Shown: positions 1 to 11,215, numbered from the stretch's first letter. The stretch is DNA of 64,000 bases from Epiperipatus broadwayi (GCA_028023455.1 JAQFVV010012405.1:12137423-12201422), one strand, 5' to 3'. Numbers and translations are program-made. The notes: a model not told the origin generated them from the sequence alone.

Positions 1-2647
1 CATTTACATTGACGTAACAAATGCCTAATATTTTCTATGCCTTCCTCACACAACTTGCAGACTAAATCACCTATATTTTTCCATTTACATGTATATTTCC
101 TTGTTGCTAAAGATCCCATTCGAGCCTTAAACAATAAACTACTTTCCTTACTATTATCATAAATTAACTCACACCCAATGTTCCATTTACTTCTATATAT
201 ATTTAAACTAGTTTTATTCTCCATACTAGTTCTCCATCTGTCCAACTCCCTATTCTTTATTAGTGCATCTATTCTTCTATCCCACTTCTTCCCACTATAA
301 CACTCAACAATCCTCCTAACACAATCATTCCATCTTTTGCATAAGTATATTGACATAACTTCTTTATCCAAATCTTCCACATACCGCATTACCTTTCTCA
401 CCCATCTTGTTGCCTGACCTTTACTTGTAACCCAGTTAAATACTATTTTGGCTATTCTTTTATTATCCATAAATTGCAATCTACTTAACATTTTAAATTT
501 GCTTTTTGCATCCCTCATATAAAACTTGACCATCCCATTTCACCTTGAATTGCCTGTTTTGCTGTCCACACCTCAGCATCTAATGCCTGTCTTCCTATTT
601 CCCTTTGTACTTTTTCTAAGCAATCTAATACCCCTTTACTAACACATAATGCATCATTGTCATATGTTAACCCTGCTACTGCCACTCCCTTCCATACAAT
701 TCTAGCTACATCATATTTATTATATGAAAACACTGTTAATTTCTTTATCAATCCCTTTCTTTCTTTGCTTCATTTATCAATTTTTTCTCCCATTCATCCA
801 AGCAATTTTTCTTATTACTCAAGATGATTCCCAAATAACTATATCTGTTCACCACACATAACTTTATATCCCCCAATAAGAAATCTTTGTCTTCTCTTTC
901 CCAGTATTCACCATCATTATATTTGATTTTTCTTCACTAAATTTAATCCCCATATCTTTACCCACCCTTGTACATGTCATCAGCCTAACTTCCATATCTT
1001 CTCTTCTTTCTGCACACAAAAAAACATCACCTGCAAAAAAAAGACCCAACAATGTATATACTTTCTTGCCACCTGTTAATGGTATCTTTATCCCTCTTCC
1101 TAGACTTTCTATTGCTCTCTCCATTTCACTCAAATACAACACAAACAAATTAGGTGACATAGGGCATCCTTGCCTCAGTCCCACTCCATTTTTAACTTTA
1201 ACTGATTCTATATCCCCTAATTGATATGTATAGTAATTATTTTCATATAATTTTTTAATAACACCCACTAAAGCTTCATCCATTCCCAGATTTGCTAAAG
1301 TTGTCCATAATCTATTTCTATTCACTCTATCATATGCCTTCTCTATGTCTATAAAACTCATATATAACTGTCTACCTGAATTTACACTCATATCTATAAG
1401 TTGTGTAACTACAAATAAACTATCTCCTATCTGCCTATCTGACCTAAAACCTCCTTGCATTTCCCCCACCACATTATTTTTTCCATCCATTTTGCAACTC
1501 TTCCATCCACCATATATGAAAAAAACTTTATATAAAACTGATGTTACTGCTATTGGTCTATAATTATTTAACTTTCTATGATCCTTATCTTTTCCTTTAA
1601 ATAATAATCTTACTCTTGTATTACTCCAACTACCCGGAAAAACTCTTCTGTGCCATCTTATTAAAACATGATAGTAACTTTACTTTTGCCCTATGCCCCA
1701 AATTCATTACCATCTCTGCTGCCCATCCATCTAATCCTCTTGCCTCACCACTTTTCAGTTTCTTCCCTGCCTCATTCAGTTCATTTTCTGTAAACGTAAT
1801 ATTCCTATTACTATATGCTTTCATATTTTCTATCCCTCTGTCCTTCACATCTAACATCTTTTCTATATCCATTACATAACTATTCAATATTCTCTCTAAT
1901 TCTTCTCCAGAGCTACACTCTATTCCCTCCTCATCCAGTAATACTATCTCTCTCTCCCCTAAATTTCTCCTTTTAATGTAATTCCAAATTTTTTTACTCC
2001 CATCTTTTCCACTTTTATTAATATCATCCAATAATTTCTATTTAGTTTCATTGTCTCTCTATAATTATCTATTTTAGCTAACTTTTTCTTTTCTAAGTAC
2101 TTTTCCCATTTAGCATTAATATCTTTTTCACTTTCTTTGTTTTTAATCGCACACTTATATTCTCTACATGCTTTTTTCTTCTCTTTTACCCTTTTACTCT
2201 CATTTTTCTATTACTTTTATTCTTCTGAATATTCTCACCTAAAACCCTATTTGCCACTTTTTCTATTTCATCACACCAGTCCTCATACTCATTTCCAATC
2301 AACTCTTCCATGGTTTTTTCAACTTGTATTTTATACTCTTCTAACTTATTCTTATCAATCACTCTCCATCCACATCCTTCACTATTGTTTTTATTCCTAT
2401 TTTTCATCACATTACTAACCATTTCAATTACAACAAAATTATGATCACTATTACATACTCTCTCTTCATTATCAAACACCTTGATTTTCCATACTTTATT
2501 CATTCCCTCTTTCTCTACCAATATATAATCTATTGTGTGGGATATATTATTCCTAGACCATGTATACTGTCCCTCATAAATATTAGATAAGTTTCCAATG
2601 CTCAAATTTACTCTCTGACAAAATTTCTTGGTGCCCTCAATGATCAA
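1..2647 (-). pseudogene. APE-type non-LTR retrotransposon (LINE), 5'-truncated and frameshifted
   Basis: Reading leftwards, the pieces fall in the order of one LINE ORF2. Positions 2647-2186 give the C-terminal half of an APE endonuclease, with a TWSR...TIDYI block and an SDH catalytic motif. Positions 2031-1630 give the linker to the start of the reverse transcriptase. Positions 1490-864 give the RT core: QGGFRSDRQIGDS, the FIDIEKAYDRV aspartate motif and GLRQGCPMSP. The FADD catalytic box reads FAGD, so the second aspartate is lost. Positions 751-515 and 500-1 give the C-terminal part, including a cysteine/histidine cluster (CKLC...H...C type). Several frameshifts separate these blocks, so it cannot make an active protein. 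The left end runs off the window and the 5' end stops at an AT array. The copy at 48980-49660 is the same family. I cannot name the clade with confidence; Jockey/CR1-like is possible. Confidence 0.9.
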
Positions 2648-2667
2648 AAGAAGATAGAAGTAACCAG

Positions 2668-2668
<1 letters not shown>

Positions 2669-2738
<70 letters not shown>
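2669..2738. repeat. (AT)n microsatellite
   Basis: A run of about 35 AT units directly beyond the truncated 5' end of the LINE. Confidence 0.95.
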
Positions 2739-2741
<3 letters not shown>

Positions 2742-2815
2742 TGAAGTGAAAATTTATTACAATATATATATATATATAAATTGAAGTGAAAACTTATTAC
2801 AATATATATTTCTAA
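2729..2815. repeat. Short tandem duplication, ~44-bp unit, two copies
   Basis: Two near-identical copies of an AT run followed by AAATTGAAGTGAAAA and TTATTACAATA stand head to tail. It looks like a local duplication at the edge of the AT array. Confidence 0.75.
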
Positions 2816-3815
2816 ATATTGAAACTCAAATAATGATCAAAAAAGTTTAATACATTACAACAAATTTAATCATTTTTCAGTTCTGACGATCTTTAAATAT
2901 TATGTAATAAAATTTAACATTAGTGTTCTGCTTACCAGTTGTTTTGCTATTATGTATTAAAGAGTATAAAATATTTTCAATGCCCCATGGCTATATTCTT
3001 CAGCCATATTTTCCCTTTAAATAAAAAAAAGCTTGAAATTTGGGACAATCATTATAAATCCATTGCAGGATGACTACACTAGATATTTTTTTTTATTTTA
3101 ATTTCATCCACATATCTTGCATGTGGTCTCTCTCTAGGTCTCTTAAAATCTCTTGGAATCAAATTACTATCCATTTATTATAATCTTTTCTAGTTATATC
3201 TCTAGCCCAGCTTCATTTCAATTTTTAAATTTTCAATGATGTGAATGATACTTATTTCAGTGAATTAAAATATATCGTATTTTATTACAAAGACATAATA
3301 TTGAAGCAGAAATAGAGTAGGATTTATTATAAATAAAAAGTGGAATAACAATATTGTGGAGATCCACGGTATATCAGTGTGGTAAAATTATTTACTCTAC
3401 TTAATGGCAAGTACAAATGCAAAGTATTCAGGTTTAGACCCCAACAAGTTTAGTTGTGTTAAAAATGTAGATTTTTTATATGGATGGGCAAAATACTTTT
3501 AATTCAATAAAATAATATTTAAATTTTTAATGGGAGTCTTTAATGCTAGAACTTATAAATGATTAAATGATGAAAGTATTATGTTCACATTTGGTAGCGA
3601 TAGTGGAAATGAGATTGGACACAGGCTTGTGGATGTGGCAGAAAAAAAACCTTAATACTATGAATATTTGTTTGGAAAAAAATTCTAAATGAAAATGTAC
3701 ATGAAAGCATCCAAATACAGCAGAACTGGATTCGATTTTGATTAACAGGAAATATGTATTTTAAGATTGTAATATTCTTAATATATCTAATAATCAGTAA
3801 AGCAAGTCATATATA
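2816..3815. other. A/T-rich DNA without recognised features
   Basis: Both strands are stop-rich, no long ORF is present and I see no repeat that recurs elsewhere in the window. Confidence 0.6.
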
Positions 3816-4292
3816 ATGTATGGGGAGTGTATCAATATTTCAAACAAGCTCTTATTTAATAAGTGCAATAAGGATAAATATTTAAAATCTCTATCCAGAA
3901 TATTCTTATCCCCACACCAATTGGTTTAGAGCTTATGGCTCACCTCAGTGATGAGCTAGAACATTCAAACACTAGATCTAAAATATCAACTCAAAGTTCA
4001 GCACTTATTTAATATGTAACTATTGAGTTGAATAGCTGGATATAAAGGCATTTTTACATCTGAAAATTTCAGAATTTCTTTTCAATAGTTACATATTAAA
4101 TAAGTGCTGGGTTTTGAGTTTATATTTTAGATTTAGTATCTGAATGTTCTACCTTCTCACTGAGATGAGCCATAAGCTCGAAAACAATTGATCTAGTAAT
4201 GCGAATATTCCAGATAGAGATTTTAAATATTTTCTCTTATCGCACTTATTAAATAAGAGCTTATTTGAGCTATTGGTACACTCCCTATATTA
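3816..4292. mobile_element. Foldback element, hammerhead-like family, copy 1
   Basis: The left half (from about 3816) is the inverted complement of the right half (to about 4292). The ends share a GGGAGTGTA block, then GAGCTTATTTAATAAG-like sequence, and the halves meet near 4055. Each arm holds a degraded hammerhead-like segment. On the plus strand, CTGAGAT (4160-4166) is followed by a perfect GAGC/GCTC stem around CATAA, then GAAA at 4180-4183. On the minus strand, CTGAGGT (3948-3942) has the same GAGC/GCTC stem, followed by TAAA in place of GAAA. Both cores carry changes at conserved positions, so neither is expected to cleave. The inner sequence CTCAGTGATG...ATTCAA and a CAGCACTT block match the foldback at 41931-42535. 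Confidence 0.7.
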
Positions 4293-4613
4293 ATACATCT
4301 ATATATATAAAATATAAGTTACTGCTGGATCAAAATTATTAAGAAAACGGTACTTGCCAAATGTTTGAAAATATTAATATATATCGAATATGTATTAAAG
4401 GTGAATAAATTCAATAAAAAGACTACTGATATACTATTAAGAATTGTAAGAAAAATAGGTGTACAAAAAACAACAGCTTATCGGTAAATTTTGTACTGAA
4501 ACAAGAGTATGATTTATAAAGAAAGGATATAATTTGATTTTTTTTAAAAAGTGATCCATTAACTGTGCTGTTCTTTATTATAATGTTTTATCAGTCCAAA
4601 AGTGAAAAAATTG
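4293..4613. other. A/T-rich DNA, nothing recognised
   Basis: No ORF, repeat match or structure noticed. Confidence 0.55.
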
Positions 4614-4810
4614 TATTTGCAGTTTTTATTATCTACTGAGAAATTTTGCCAATCTTTTTTTTTTTTTCAAACTTTAAAATTCGCATAATTTTCCTAATAT
4701 TTTAATTTCAAAAAAATTCTTAAGATGTCACAGCAATCAAACAAGTGGTAATTTCAAAGTATGATAAGATCCACAATGATAAGCGCTCATTGTATTCTTG
4801 GCAGTCTTGA
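4614..4810 (+). repeat. Dispersed A/T-rich repeat A, partial copy
   Basis: It matches the first part of the copy at 40820-41660: ACTGAGAAATTTTGC, a T-run, then CTAATATTTTAATTTCA and a TGTCA...AATCAAA block. It breaks off where the other copies continue for several hundred bases. Confidence 0.65.
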
Positions 4811-5019
4811 ATTTTGCAGTAATTTTGTGTATATTGACTTGTAAAGTTGGAAATACATGTGCAAAAAAGTTATACATGTCCAATATTAAAAGTAATATAA
4901 ATAAAATAACTGCTAATTAAAAATTATTATAATAACAATTGGATGGACGGTTGAAGAGTTGGAGTGGAATGGATTGAAGCCTGTTCATTAAAGTATGAAG
5001 ATTGGTTATCTTAATATAT
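4811..5019. other. Unassigned A/T-rich DNA
   Basis: No ORF or recurring repeat noticed. Confidence 0.5.
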
Positions 5020-5215
5020 ATCTGAGCAATTACTGCATATATGTATGGAGATGATAGTCTGGACCAATTGATGATTGCTGGTTTAGCATGAAATACGCAT
5101 ATTGGTGATTATTTTTCTTTTCGACATATATGTGTTCAAGTGTATCAGTGTTATGAAATACAGTGGAGAGTGGTGGGTCGTCTGAAAGTCTGTGCTCATA
5201 AATATATATATATAT
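5020..5215 (+). mobile_element. Small hammerhead-bearing repeat (family R), copy with damaged core
   Basis: About 190 bp matching 29310-29515 along its length and ending in GTCTGTGCTCATA followed by an AT run. Positions 5054-5112 fold like a type I hammerhead. The distal stem I is ATAGTC/GATTAT and the proximal stem I is ACCAA/TTGGT. The core reads TTGATGA (5068-5074) where CTGATGA is expected, and GAAA is at 5090-5093. Stem III is two pairs closed by an ACGC tetraloop, and the cleavage site would follow A5101. The C-to-T change at the first core base should abolish activity. Confidence 0.65.
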
Positions 5216-5234
5216 ATTATAATAACAATAAAAA

Positions 5235-5340
5235 TAATAAATATGACGGTAATTAACTATTATATACAGTCTTTCAATATTATAATATAATATAATAGTT
5301 AATTAAAAATACAATAGTTAATTACCGTTATATATAAATG
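5235..5340. repeat. Short inverted repeat
   Basis: The block GACGGTAATTAACTATTATA near 5242 is repeated in inverted form near 5313-5333, with about 50 A/T-rich bases between. Confidence 0.7.
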
Positions 5341-5423
5341 TTTATTATTAATAGTAGCTACGATACGTGCACTTTTATGCAACTATAGAGAAACCTGTTG
5401 TTTCTATAAACTAATTACGGTTT

Positions 5424-5460
5424 AGCGCTTTCGAGAACTTTTGGCGTTCTCATATTCATA
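5424..5460 (-). other. Hairpin resembling a decayed hammerhead
   Basis: On the minus strand GAGAAC and GTTCTC form a six-pair stem around a seven-base loop. ATGA lies just before the stem and GAAAGCGC just after it. This resembles a hammerhead stem II between CUGAUGA and GAAA, but only the last four core bases are present and no cleavage site could be placed. The short G+C-rich block stands out from its A/T-rich flanks. Confidence 0.35.
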
Positions 5461-5816
5461 TATATATATATAACAAGTCTACACTCTAGCAATTAGAGTG
5501 TAATGATAAAAGTAATCAAGTGCAGTAGCCTCCTTTTTAAACTAATTAGTAAATATAAAATGACCATATAATGCCTTACATCTTTAGAAATTTTAAAATT
5601 AGTAAGTTTGATCATATATATATACATGTCGGTAGATTTAAACCCGCATTCGCTAATCTTTTATTTATAGCGGAAGTTTTTGCTTTGATAATCCTTTTAT
5701 TTTAGACGTGGCCAATGATTTGAAGAAAAGAAAAATCAAAGAGATATACGAGACATTTTTTAAAAATAAACAATATAATTGTGTTAATATATGTAAATTA
5801 CGGGAAGTTGACCATT
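5461..5816. other. A/T-rich DNA, nothing recognised
   Basis: No ORF or repeat that could be placed. Confidence 0.5.
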
Positions 5817-5826
5817 AAAGTCTAAA

Positions 5827-5916
5827 GCATTGGTGGCCTAGTGGTTTGCATAGCTGCCTTCCAAGCAGCTGGCCCGGGTTCGCTTCCCGGTCAACGCTGT
5901 GACATTAAAAAAAAAA
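5827..5916 (+). mobile_element. tRNA-Gly(UCC)-like retroposon / minimal SINE
   Basis: Positions 5827-5898 follow tRNA-Gly closely. The acceptor strand GCATTGG faces TCAACGC. There is an A-box-like GGCCTAGTGG, an anticodon stem GCTGC/GCAGC around the loop CTTCCAA (anticodon TCC) and a B box GGTTCGCTTCCC. After the body come TGTGACATT and an A-tail. The flanks AAAGTCTAAA (5817-5826) and AAAGTCTGAA (5914-5923) form a 10-bp target duplication with one mismatch. That makes it a retroposed copy rather than a plain tRNA gene. The same short TGTGACA/A-rich tail is seen in the other SINE copies of this window. Confidence 0.75.
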
Positions 5917-6092
5917 GTCTGAATATTAATGTTAGGTAATTTTAATGATATTTTTTATTTTAATGTTAATAGTCAAATGCTATTCAGGATAGCGTGCCTG
6001 CTGCAAACTGACTGTAGCTACTATTTATTTTTATATATTGTATAATTTATTTCAGAGGTTTTTTTTTTGTGTGTATTTATTTGTTCTGTCTT

Positions 6093-6210
6093 GCATTGGT
6101 GGTCGAGAGGTCAGCGCGACTGCCTTGCACTTGCAGGCAGTTGCCCGGGTTGCGGGTTCGCGTCCCGGCCGATGCTATGACAATTAAAAATAAAAAATAA
6201 AATAAAAAAT
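6093..6210 (+). mobile_element. tRNA-derived SINE (family 1)
   Basis: It starts GCATTGGTGGTCGAGAGG (A-box region), contains GGGTTCGCGTCCCGG (B box) and ends ATGCTATGACA plus an A-rich tail. Much higher in G+C than its surroundings. Confidence 0.85.
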
Positions 6211-6527
6211 TTTTGTTCAATCTCTCTGTTGCTTTTACATAAGTTTTTATAAACATTTCTATTTTATTTATTAGAAATCAGTTATAGTCTGTCTTTTGTC
6301 TTAGTTTTTTGTAACCATTCTTTTAATTTTTTTGCAGTCTAGTTTGTTTTTTCACAAATGCTGATTTCTTACTATTTTTTTATGATCAAACTGTTTTAGC
6401 CATCACTATTAGAATTTTTTTGCCAAAATGAATATGGTTTCATTTTTTAATTTCCATTCAAAATAAAATGCATTTGATGACAATCAATGTTTTATTCAAT
6501 ATCTCAGTTTCAGCCCCAATACACGAC
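6211..6527. other. A/T-rich DNA, nothing recognised
   Basis: T-rich, stop-rich and without recurring repeats that I could find. Confidence 0.5.
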
Positions 6528-6709
6528 CCTTTTAAAATTTAATAATTTTTATTAATCATTCATCAGATTAGATATCCAATAATGGATACTATTTCTGTAG
6601 TGTATTTTTTACCACATCACTCTCTTACAAAGTAGGGACTGTTTTTATCTGCTTTTGACATCTTGTAGAAAGTTGTAATGTAAACATATAACCAAAGGAA
6701 TGTGAAAAA

Positions 6710-6776
6710 AATCTATCATCCTCAACATGCACATTTCATGCTGTTCTAGCACTCATCAGTTGGCCAAGATCACAAT
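6710..6776 (-). ncRNA. Hammerhead-like motif, probably inactive (left unit of dimer)
   Basis: CTGATGA at 6759-6753, stem II GTGCT/AGCAT, GAAA at 6737-6734, and a two-pair stem III with a GTGC loop. The base at the cleavage position is G (6726), which hammerheads do not tolerate. Confidence 0.6.
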
Positions 6777-7078
6777 CTCTTACACATATCTTTATCATTG
6801 CTCAATATATAAATAGTTAGGAAATTAGTACAGTTTATTTGATAAGTGTCAAATGTCCTGCCCTCACAACTTTGACACAAATCACTTGATGAAAGCATAT
6901 TAATAATTTTTATTACTCATTCATTAGACTAGAGATTATCCAATAATAAATAATATTTATGTAGTGTAATTTTCACTACACCACCTTCATGCAAGGTAAG
7001 GACTGGTAACTATCCACTTTTAGTACCTTGTAGAGGTATGTAATCATACATGTATGACCTAGGACTTGTGAAAAAATA

Positions 7079-7139
7079 TATGATCTTCAAGATACACATT
7101 TCATACTGAACTAGCACTCATCAGCTGGCCCAGACCATA
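7079..7139 (-). ncRNA. Hammerhead ribozyme motif, type I (right unit of dimer)
   Basis: Minus strand, hand-folded. CTGATGA is at 7124-7118. Stem II is GTGCT/AGTAT with two G-U pairs and a five-base loop. GAAA is at 7102-7099. Stem III is two pairs with a GTGT tetraloop. The cleavage site UC falls at 7092-7091. Distal stem I pairs TATGGTC (7139-7133) with GATCATA (7085-7079). The proximal stem I is weak (three pairs, one a wobble). All conserved core bases are present. Confidence 0.65.
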
Positions 7140-7221
7140 ATCTCTTACACATATCTTTATCATTTTTCAGAATGATGTAGTGAAAATTATACTACAGAAA
7201 TATTGTTCCTTTTAAAATTTA

Positions 7222-7513
<292 letters not shown>

Positions 7514-7637
7514 TTTAAATAAATGACAATAGTAATTTTTCTTACTATTATTTTACTAATAATAAAAATCCAGTAAAATTACATTGTACAGGAGGAACTT
7601 ATAACTTACAGTATTTGAATTTACTTACCTAATTTAT

Positions 7638-8476
7638 AAATCAGCATTTATTTTTTATAGCGTCTGTATACAATTGTAATCACATTCATATCGGCTTTTT
7701 CAAACCAAATTGTGCAAACACTTTTTGCAAGTGTTAAATAATAAATGAATACCCTCTGACCCATACAAGATATAGAATTTATGCAGCAATAAAAGGAATC
7801 CTCTTATTACTATGACTCAAATATTTATATATGAGCAAATCTGAAGTACTGGGACAGAAGGTGTGACTATAGAACAGTCACTTTGAATTACTATATATAA
7901 CTTATGAATGAATGATGCCGATGAAATTTACTAGAATTTACTGAATGTCATTCCAACTGAAATTAATCATATATATAAATCAGCATTTATTTTTTATAGC
8001 GTCTGTATACAATTGTAATCACATTCATATCGGCTTTTTCAAACCAAATTGTGCAAACGCTTTTTGCGAGTGTTAAATAATAAATGAACACCCTCTGACC
8101 CATACAAGATATAGAATTTATGCAGCAATAAAAGGAATCCTCTTATTACTACGACTCTATAAAAAATAAATGCTGATTTATATATATGATTAATTTCAGT
8201 TGGAATGACGTTCAGTAAATTCTAGTAAATTTCATCGGCGTCATTCATTCATAAGTTATATATAGTAATTCAAAGTGACTGTTCTATAGTCACACCTTCT
8301 GTGCCAGTACTTCAGATTTGCTCATATATAAATATTTGAGTTGTAGTAATAAGAGGATTCTTTTTATTGCTGCATAAATTCTATATCTTGTATGGGTCAG
8401 AGGGTATTCATTTATTATTTAACACTCGCAAAAAGCGTTTGCGCAATTTGGTTTGAAAAAGCTGATATGAATGTCA
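7638..8476. mobile_element. Complex foldback element with direct and inverted copies and 13-bp target duplication
   Basis: TTACCTAATTTAT occurs at 7625-7637 and 8477-8489. Between them a segment A (7638-7817, starting AAATCAGCATTTA) is followed by B (7818-7976). A second direct copy of A follows (about 7977-8158). Then come inverted copies of the start of A, of B and of most of A (8159-8476). The right inverted copy lacks about 45 outer bases of A. No ORF is present. The mixture of direct and inverted copies inside one target duplication suggests template switching or snap-back synthesis during insertion, as seen in Penelope-like elements, but no protein or ribozyme motif ties it to that class. 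Confidence 0.75.
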
Positions 8477-8864
8477 TTACCTAATTTATGTATTTTTTTT
8501 TTCTTAAAGTTTTAGTTACATGTTTCCCCAAGAGTTGAAATCATTTTGACACAAAAAAATCATATTCAAATTTTATTTTTAGTTTGAACATTATTCAATC
8601 AGATATCTTTGATCTTTTTCATTGTTTTTAATGGAATTTGATGGAAAATATGTAAAGGAATATTTTTAAATTTTAATTATAATTATTATTTATTAAAAAT
8701 TTATTATATTTAGTAAATAAAAGCACTAATTATTTTAAATAAACATTTAAAATGGTTTATTTTTTATAAAAATAATTTAAGAACATATTTTTTTTTTGCT
8801 TTCTACTTCAATTTTAACCAAATCTTATTGTGAGGAGTTGGACCTACATTTGAGATTTTTAGTA

Positions 8865-9745
8865 AATTTGTGTTTTTTGCCCTCTGCTGAAAATTTTGTG
8901 TAGCTTTTTTTTATGGTTTTAAAATTTATGTATATTTCTTTTCTAATATTTAAAATAGAACAAAAGTTATAAGATGGCAAAAAAAATAAAATATGCAGTT
9001 TTTCAAAGTATCTCAAGCTTTGCAATGATGGGTATCCTTTGCATATTTTTCAATCTCAAACTTTGTGAAATTACTTTGAGAAAATATTATGATGGTTGAG
9101 AAAAATTTTGATGGCCTAAAAACTAGATTTTTTGGAAAGTTTGTGATTATATTTGTATCATAATTGTGTAATAATTATTAGAAGTCAAAAATAAATATTA
9201 TTCCCTATTTATTTTTTACAGAAATGTTTTATTTTTAAATATAAAAAAATATATTATTCTGAATATTGTTACTAAAGAGATTGCGGTAATGGGAAACACA
9301 GCTGCCTGGAAATGAGGTCACTCAGCAGATTGTTATAATATTTAGAAATATTGTAAAAATTATGAAAAACTTTTAAATGTTTAAAGCATTAGTTGTTATT
9401 AAAAATAATTTGTTCAGATTTTTGAAACAAATATCAAACAAAAAAGATTTTGTTTATTTTTCAAATTAAATTGGCTCCACCTGAAATTTGATAATGTGAC
9501 AGCATTTTGTTTTGATTAAAATCTAATTTTTAAAATAATTTCAAAAATATAATGTGATTTTTTTTAAAATTTATTTAATTTCTAAATAAAAATATCTATT
9601 GAATAAAGTCAAATTTATTATATTCTGATAAACAATAATGATTTAATATCAAAATGAACGTTGAAAACTTGAATTTAGTAAGAACAAATAAATCTTTCAG
9701 AATACTAGCAGAATTCAGGAGGATTAAAAGATATAATTACAGAAA
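8865..9745 (+). repeat. Dispersed A/T-rich repeat A, long copy
   Basis: It shares a chain of blocks with 40820-41660 and 51048-51880. These are TTTGCATATTT then TCTCAAACTTTG, AAAAACTTGATTTTTTGGAA-like sequence, GATGATGTGACAGC-like sequence, and GTCAAATTTATTATATTCTG near the end. There is no ORF, no terminal inverted repeat and no clear boundaries, so the class is unknown. Confidence 0.75.
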
Positions 9746-10300
9746 TGTATTATACAAATACATTTTCTTTAAAAAATGCATTAAAATATTGAGTCTGGAT
9801 ATGTATTTTTAAATGCAATTTCAAAACATTATTGATTGACCAAATTATCTGCATTGCTATAAAGTTCCTAGTCTATCATTATTGTGTTGCTACTGTAAGA
9901 TGCTCAGACTATCTTTTTGTCATCTATCTGTAATATTTACTTTACAGTTTGTGTACATCTAATGGAAAAACTCATAAATAAAATACGTTGATAGACATTA
10001 GTTCTAATAAAAGTTTCAAAGTTTGTGCCTTTATAAAAAAAGTCAAAAGTATTCCCTGTGTATAATGGACCTTCTTTTCCTCTAACATACATTTCTACTT
10101 TTATTTATTTATTTTTTTCTTATTTTTTTTAAACTTAATTAAATATTTATTTATCAGTAGATAAATGGTATATTCATTTAACTTTTATTTGAATAAATTT
10201 GTTTTTAGCTGAAAAAATATTTGATGCCATATATAGAAATAATCACAGTTTTGGGGTTATTGGAACACCTATCTTTACTCATAATTTTTTAATTGTAAGA
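9746..10300. other. A/T-rich DNA, nothing recognised
   Basis: No ORF, structure or repeat match noticed. Confidence 0.5.
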
Positions 10301-11215
10301 ATTAGGGATGACCTCCAAGCACACACAAAGTTAGTATTAAATGGGGTATGAGAGAATGAAAAGTAAGAAGTGAAACACTTGAATATACCAGTGAAAAAAG
10401 ATACAACTCAACTTCTGCATGATCATCAGGCCACTTGAAATATGAGGCTACATCCACCTGAGTTCAAAGTCTCCAAGGACACACAAACTGGCTGGCTTGG
10501 CAGCATTTCTCTTCAGAAACTGTCATCTCTGTAAATTTGAATTGGACAGAAAAATCAATTTGACTCACTACCTGAAAGACCTGATGAATGTCAGATTTAA
10601 ACATAGAACCATTAATAGGAAAGTCAAACAATTTTATAATAAGCTAAGAACTAACCTAGACAAAGAGGATAAATCATGAATGTTTTTACCATATATACCT
10701 ACCTTGGCTAAAAAACTCATTAAAACACTCTCAATAGATTTCAATTTAAACTTTCACACACTACCAGCCACTAATACTCTAATAAATAATTCAAAAAGAC
10801 AATATCACACCTAACTAAACCCCTCAGGCTATTTACAAAATTACATGTCACCTTAACAGCTGCAGTGTGGCATATTATGGAGAAACATGAGCCACAATTG
10901 CTACCAGAGTAACGCAACAGCAATACTTATATAACAGGTCAAGAATCAAACCTGAAAATAGCTCAATATTTTTCAAACATCAAAGATCCACAGGCCACAT
11001 TTTTGAACCTATGATGGCTGAAATGGTTTGCACTGAGCTCAATAATATTAAGTACAAGATAAAGTAGGCATGCTTTGTAGCAGAAAGCTCCAACTCTATC
11101 AATAGAAGAGATGATTGCTTCTCTGTTTTTAAAAAATGTGGCAGTCCAAGTGATTTGCATATATTGGCACACACTTCTATTAGACAAGCTAGAAAAACAC
11201 ATTATTATTATAAGC
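10300..11215 (+). pseudogene. Retroelement remnant, possibly Penelope-like
   Basis: The stretch is less A/T-biased and more coding-like than its flanks. Positions 10497-10679 translate to a block containing LTHYLKDLMNVRFKHRTINR, which resembles the end of a reverse-transcriptase thumb. The next frame (from 10678) reads MFLPYIPTLAKKLIKTL followed by LPATNTLINNSKRQ. That spacing resembles the segment between the RT and the GIY-YIG domain of Penelope-like elements. Stop codons and shifts break the rest. No GIY-YIG motif or catalytic RT box is visible, so the class call is tentative; another retroelement type is possible. Confidence 0.35.

Larger units (their letters stand above)
6542..7207 (-). 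mobile_element. Dimeric retrozyme-like element with two hammerhead motifs
   Basis: Two related units lie head to tail: about 6542-6900 and 6901-7207. Their hammerhead cores are 365 bp apart. The flanks carry the identical 14-mer CCTTTTAAAATTTA at 6528-6541 and 7208-7221, so the dimer inserted as one piece. The ribozyme strand is minus. The right-hand unit begins in the middle of the repeat. A monomer with a partial second unit lies in the other orientation at 26115-26510. Tandem small units with type I hammerheads and short target duplications are the known signature of animal retrozymes, which have no ORF and depend on another element's reverse transcriptase. No coding capacity is seen here. 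Confidence 0.75.

Noticed and set aside
5827-5898. Functional tRNA-Gly gene
   Set aside because: A target duplication and A-tail point to a retroposed copy, and the acceptor stem has an A-C mismatch; kept as a tRNA-derived element.
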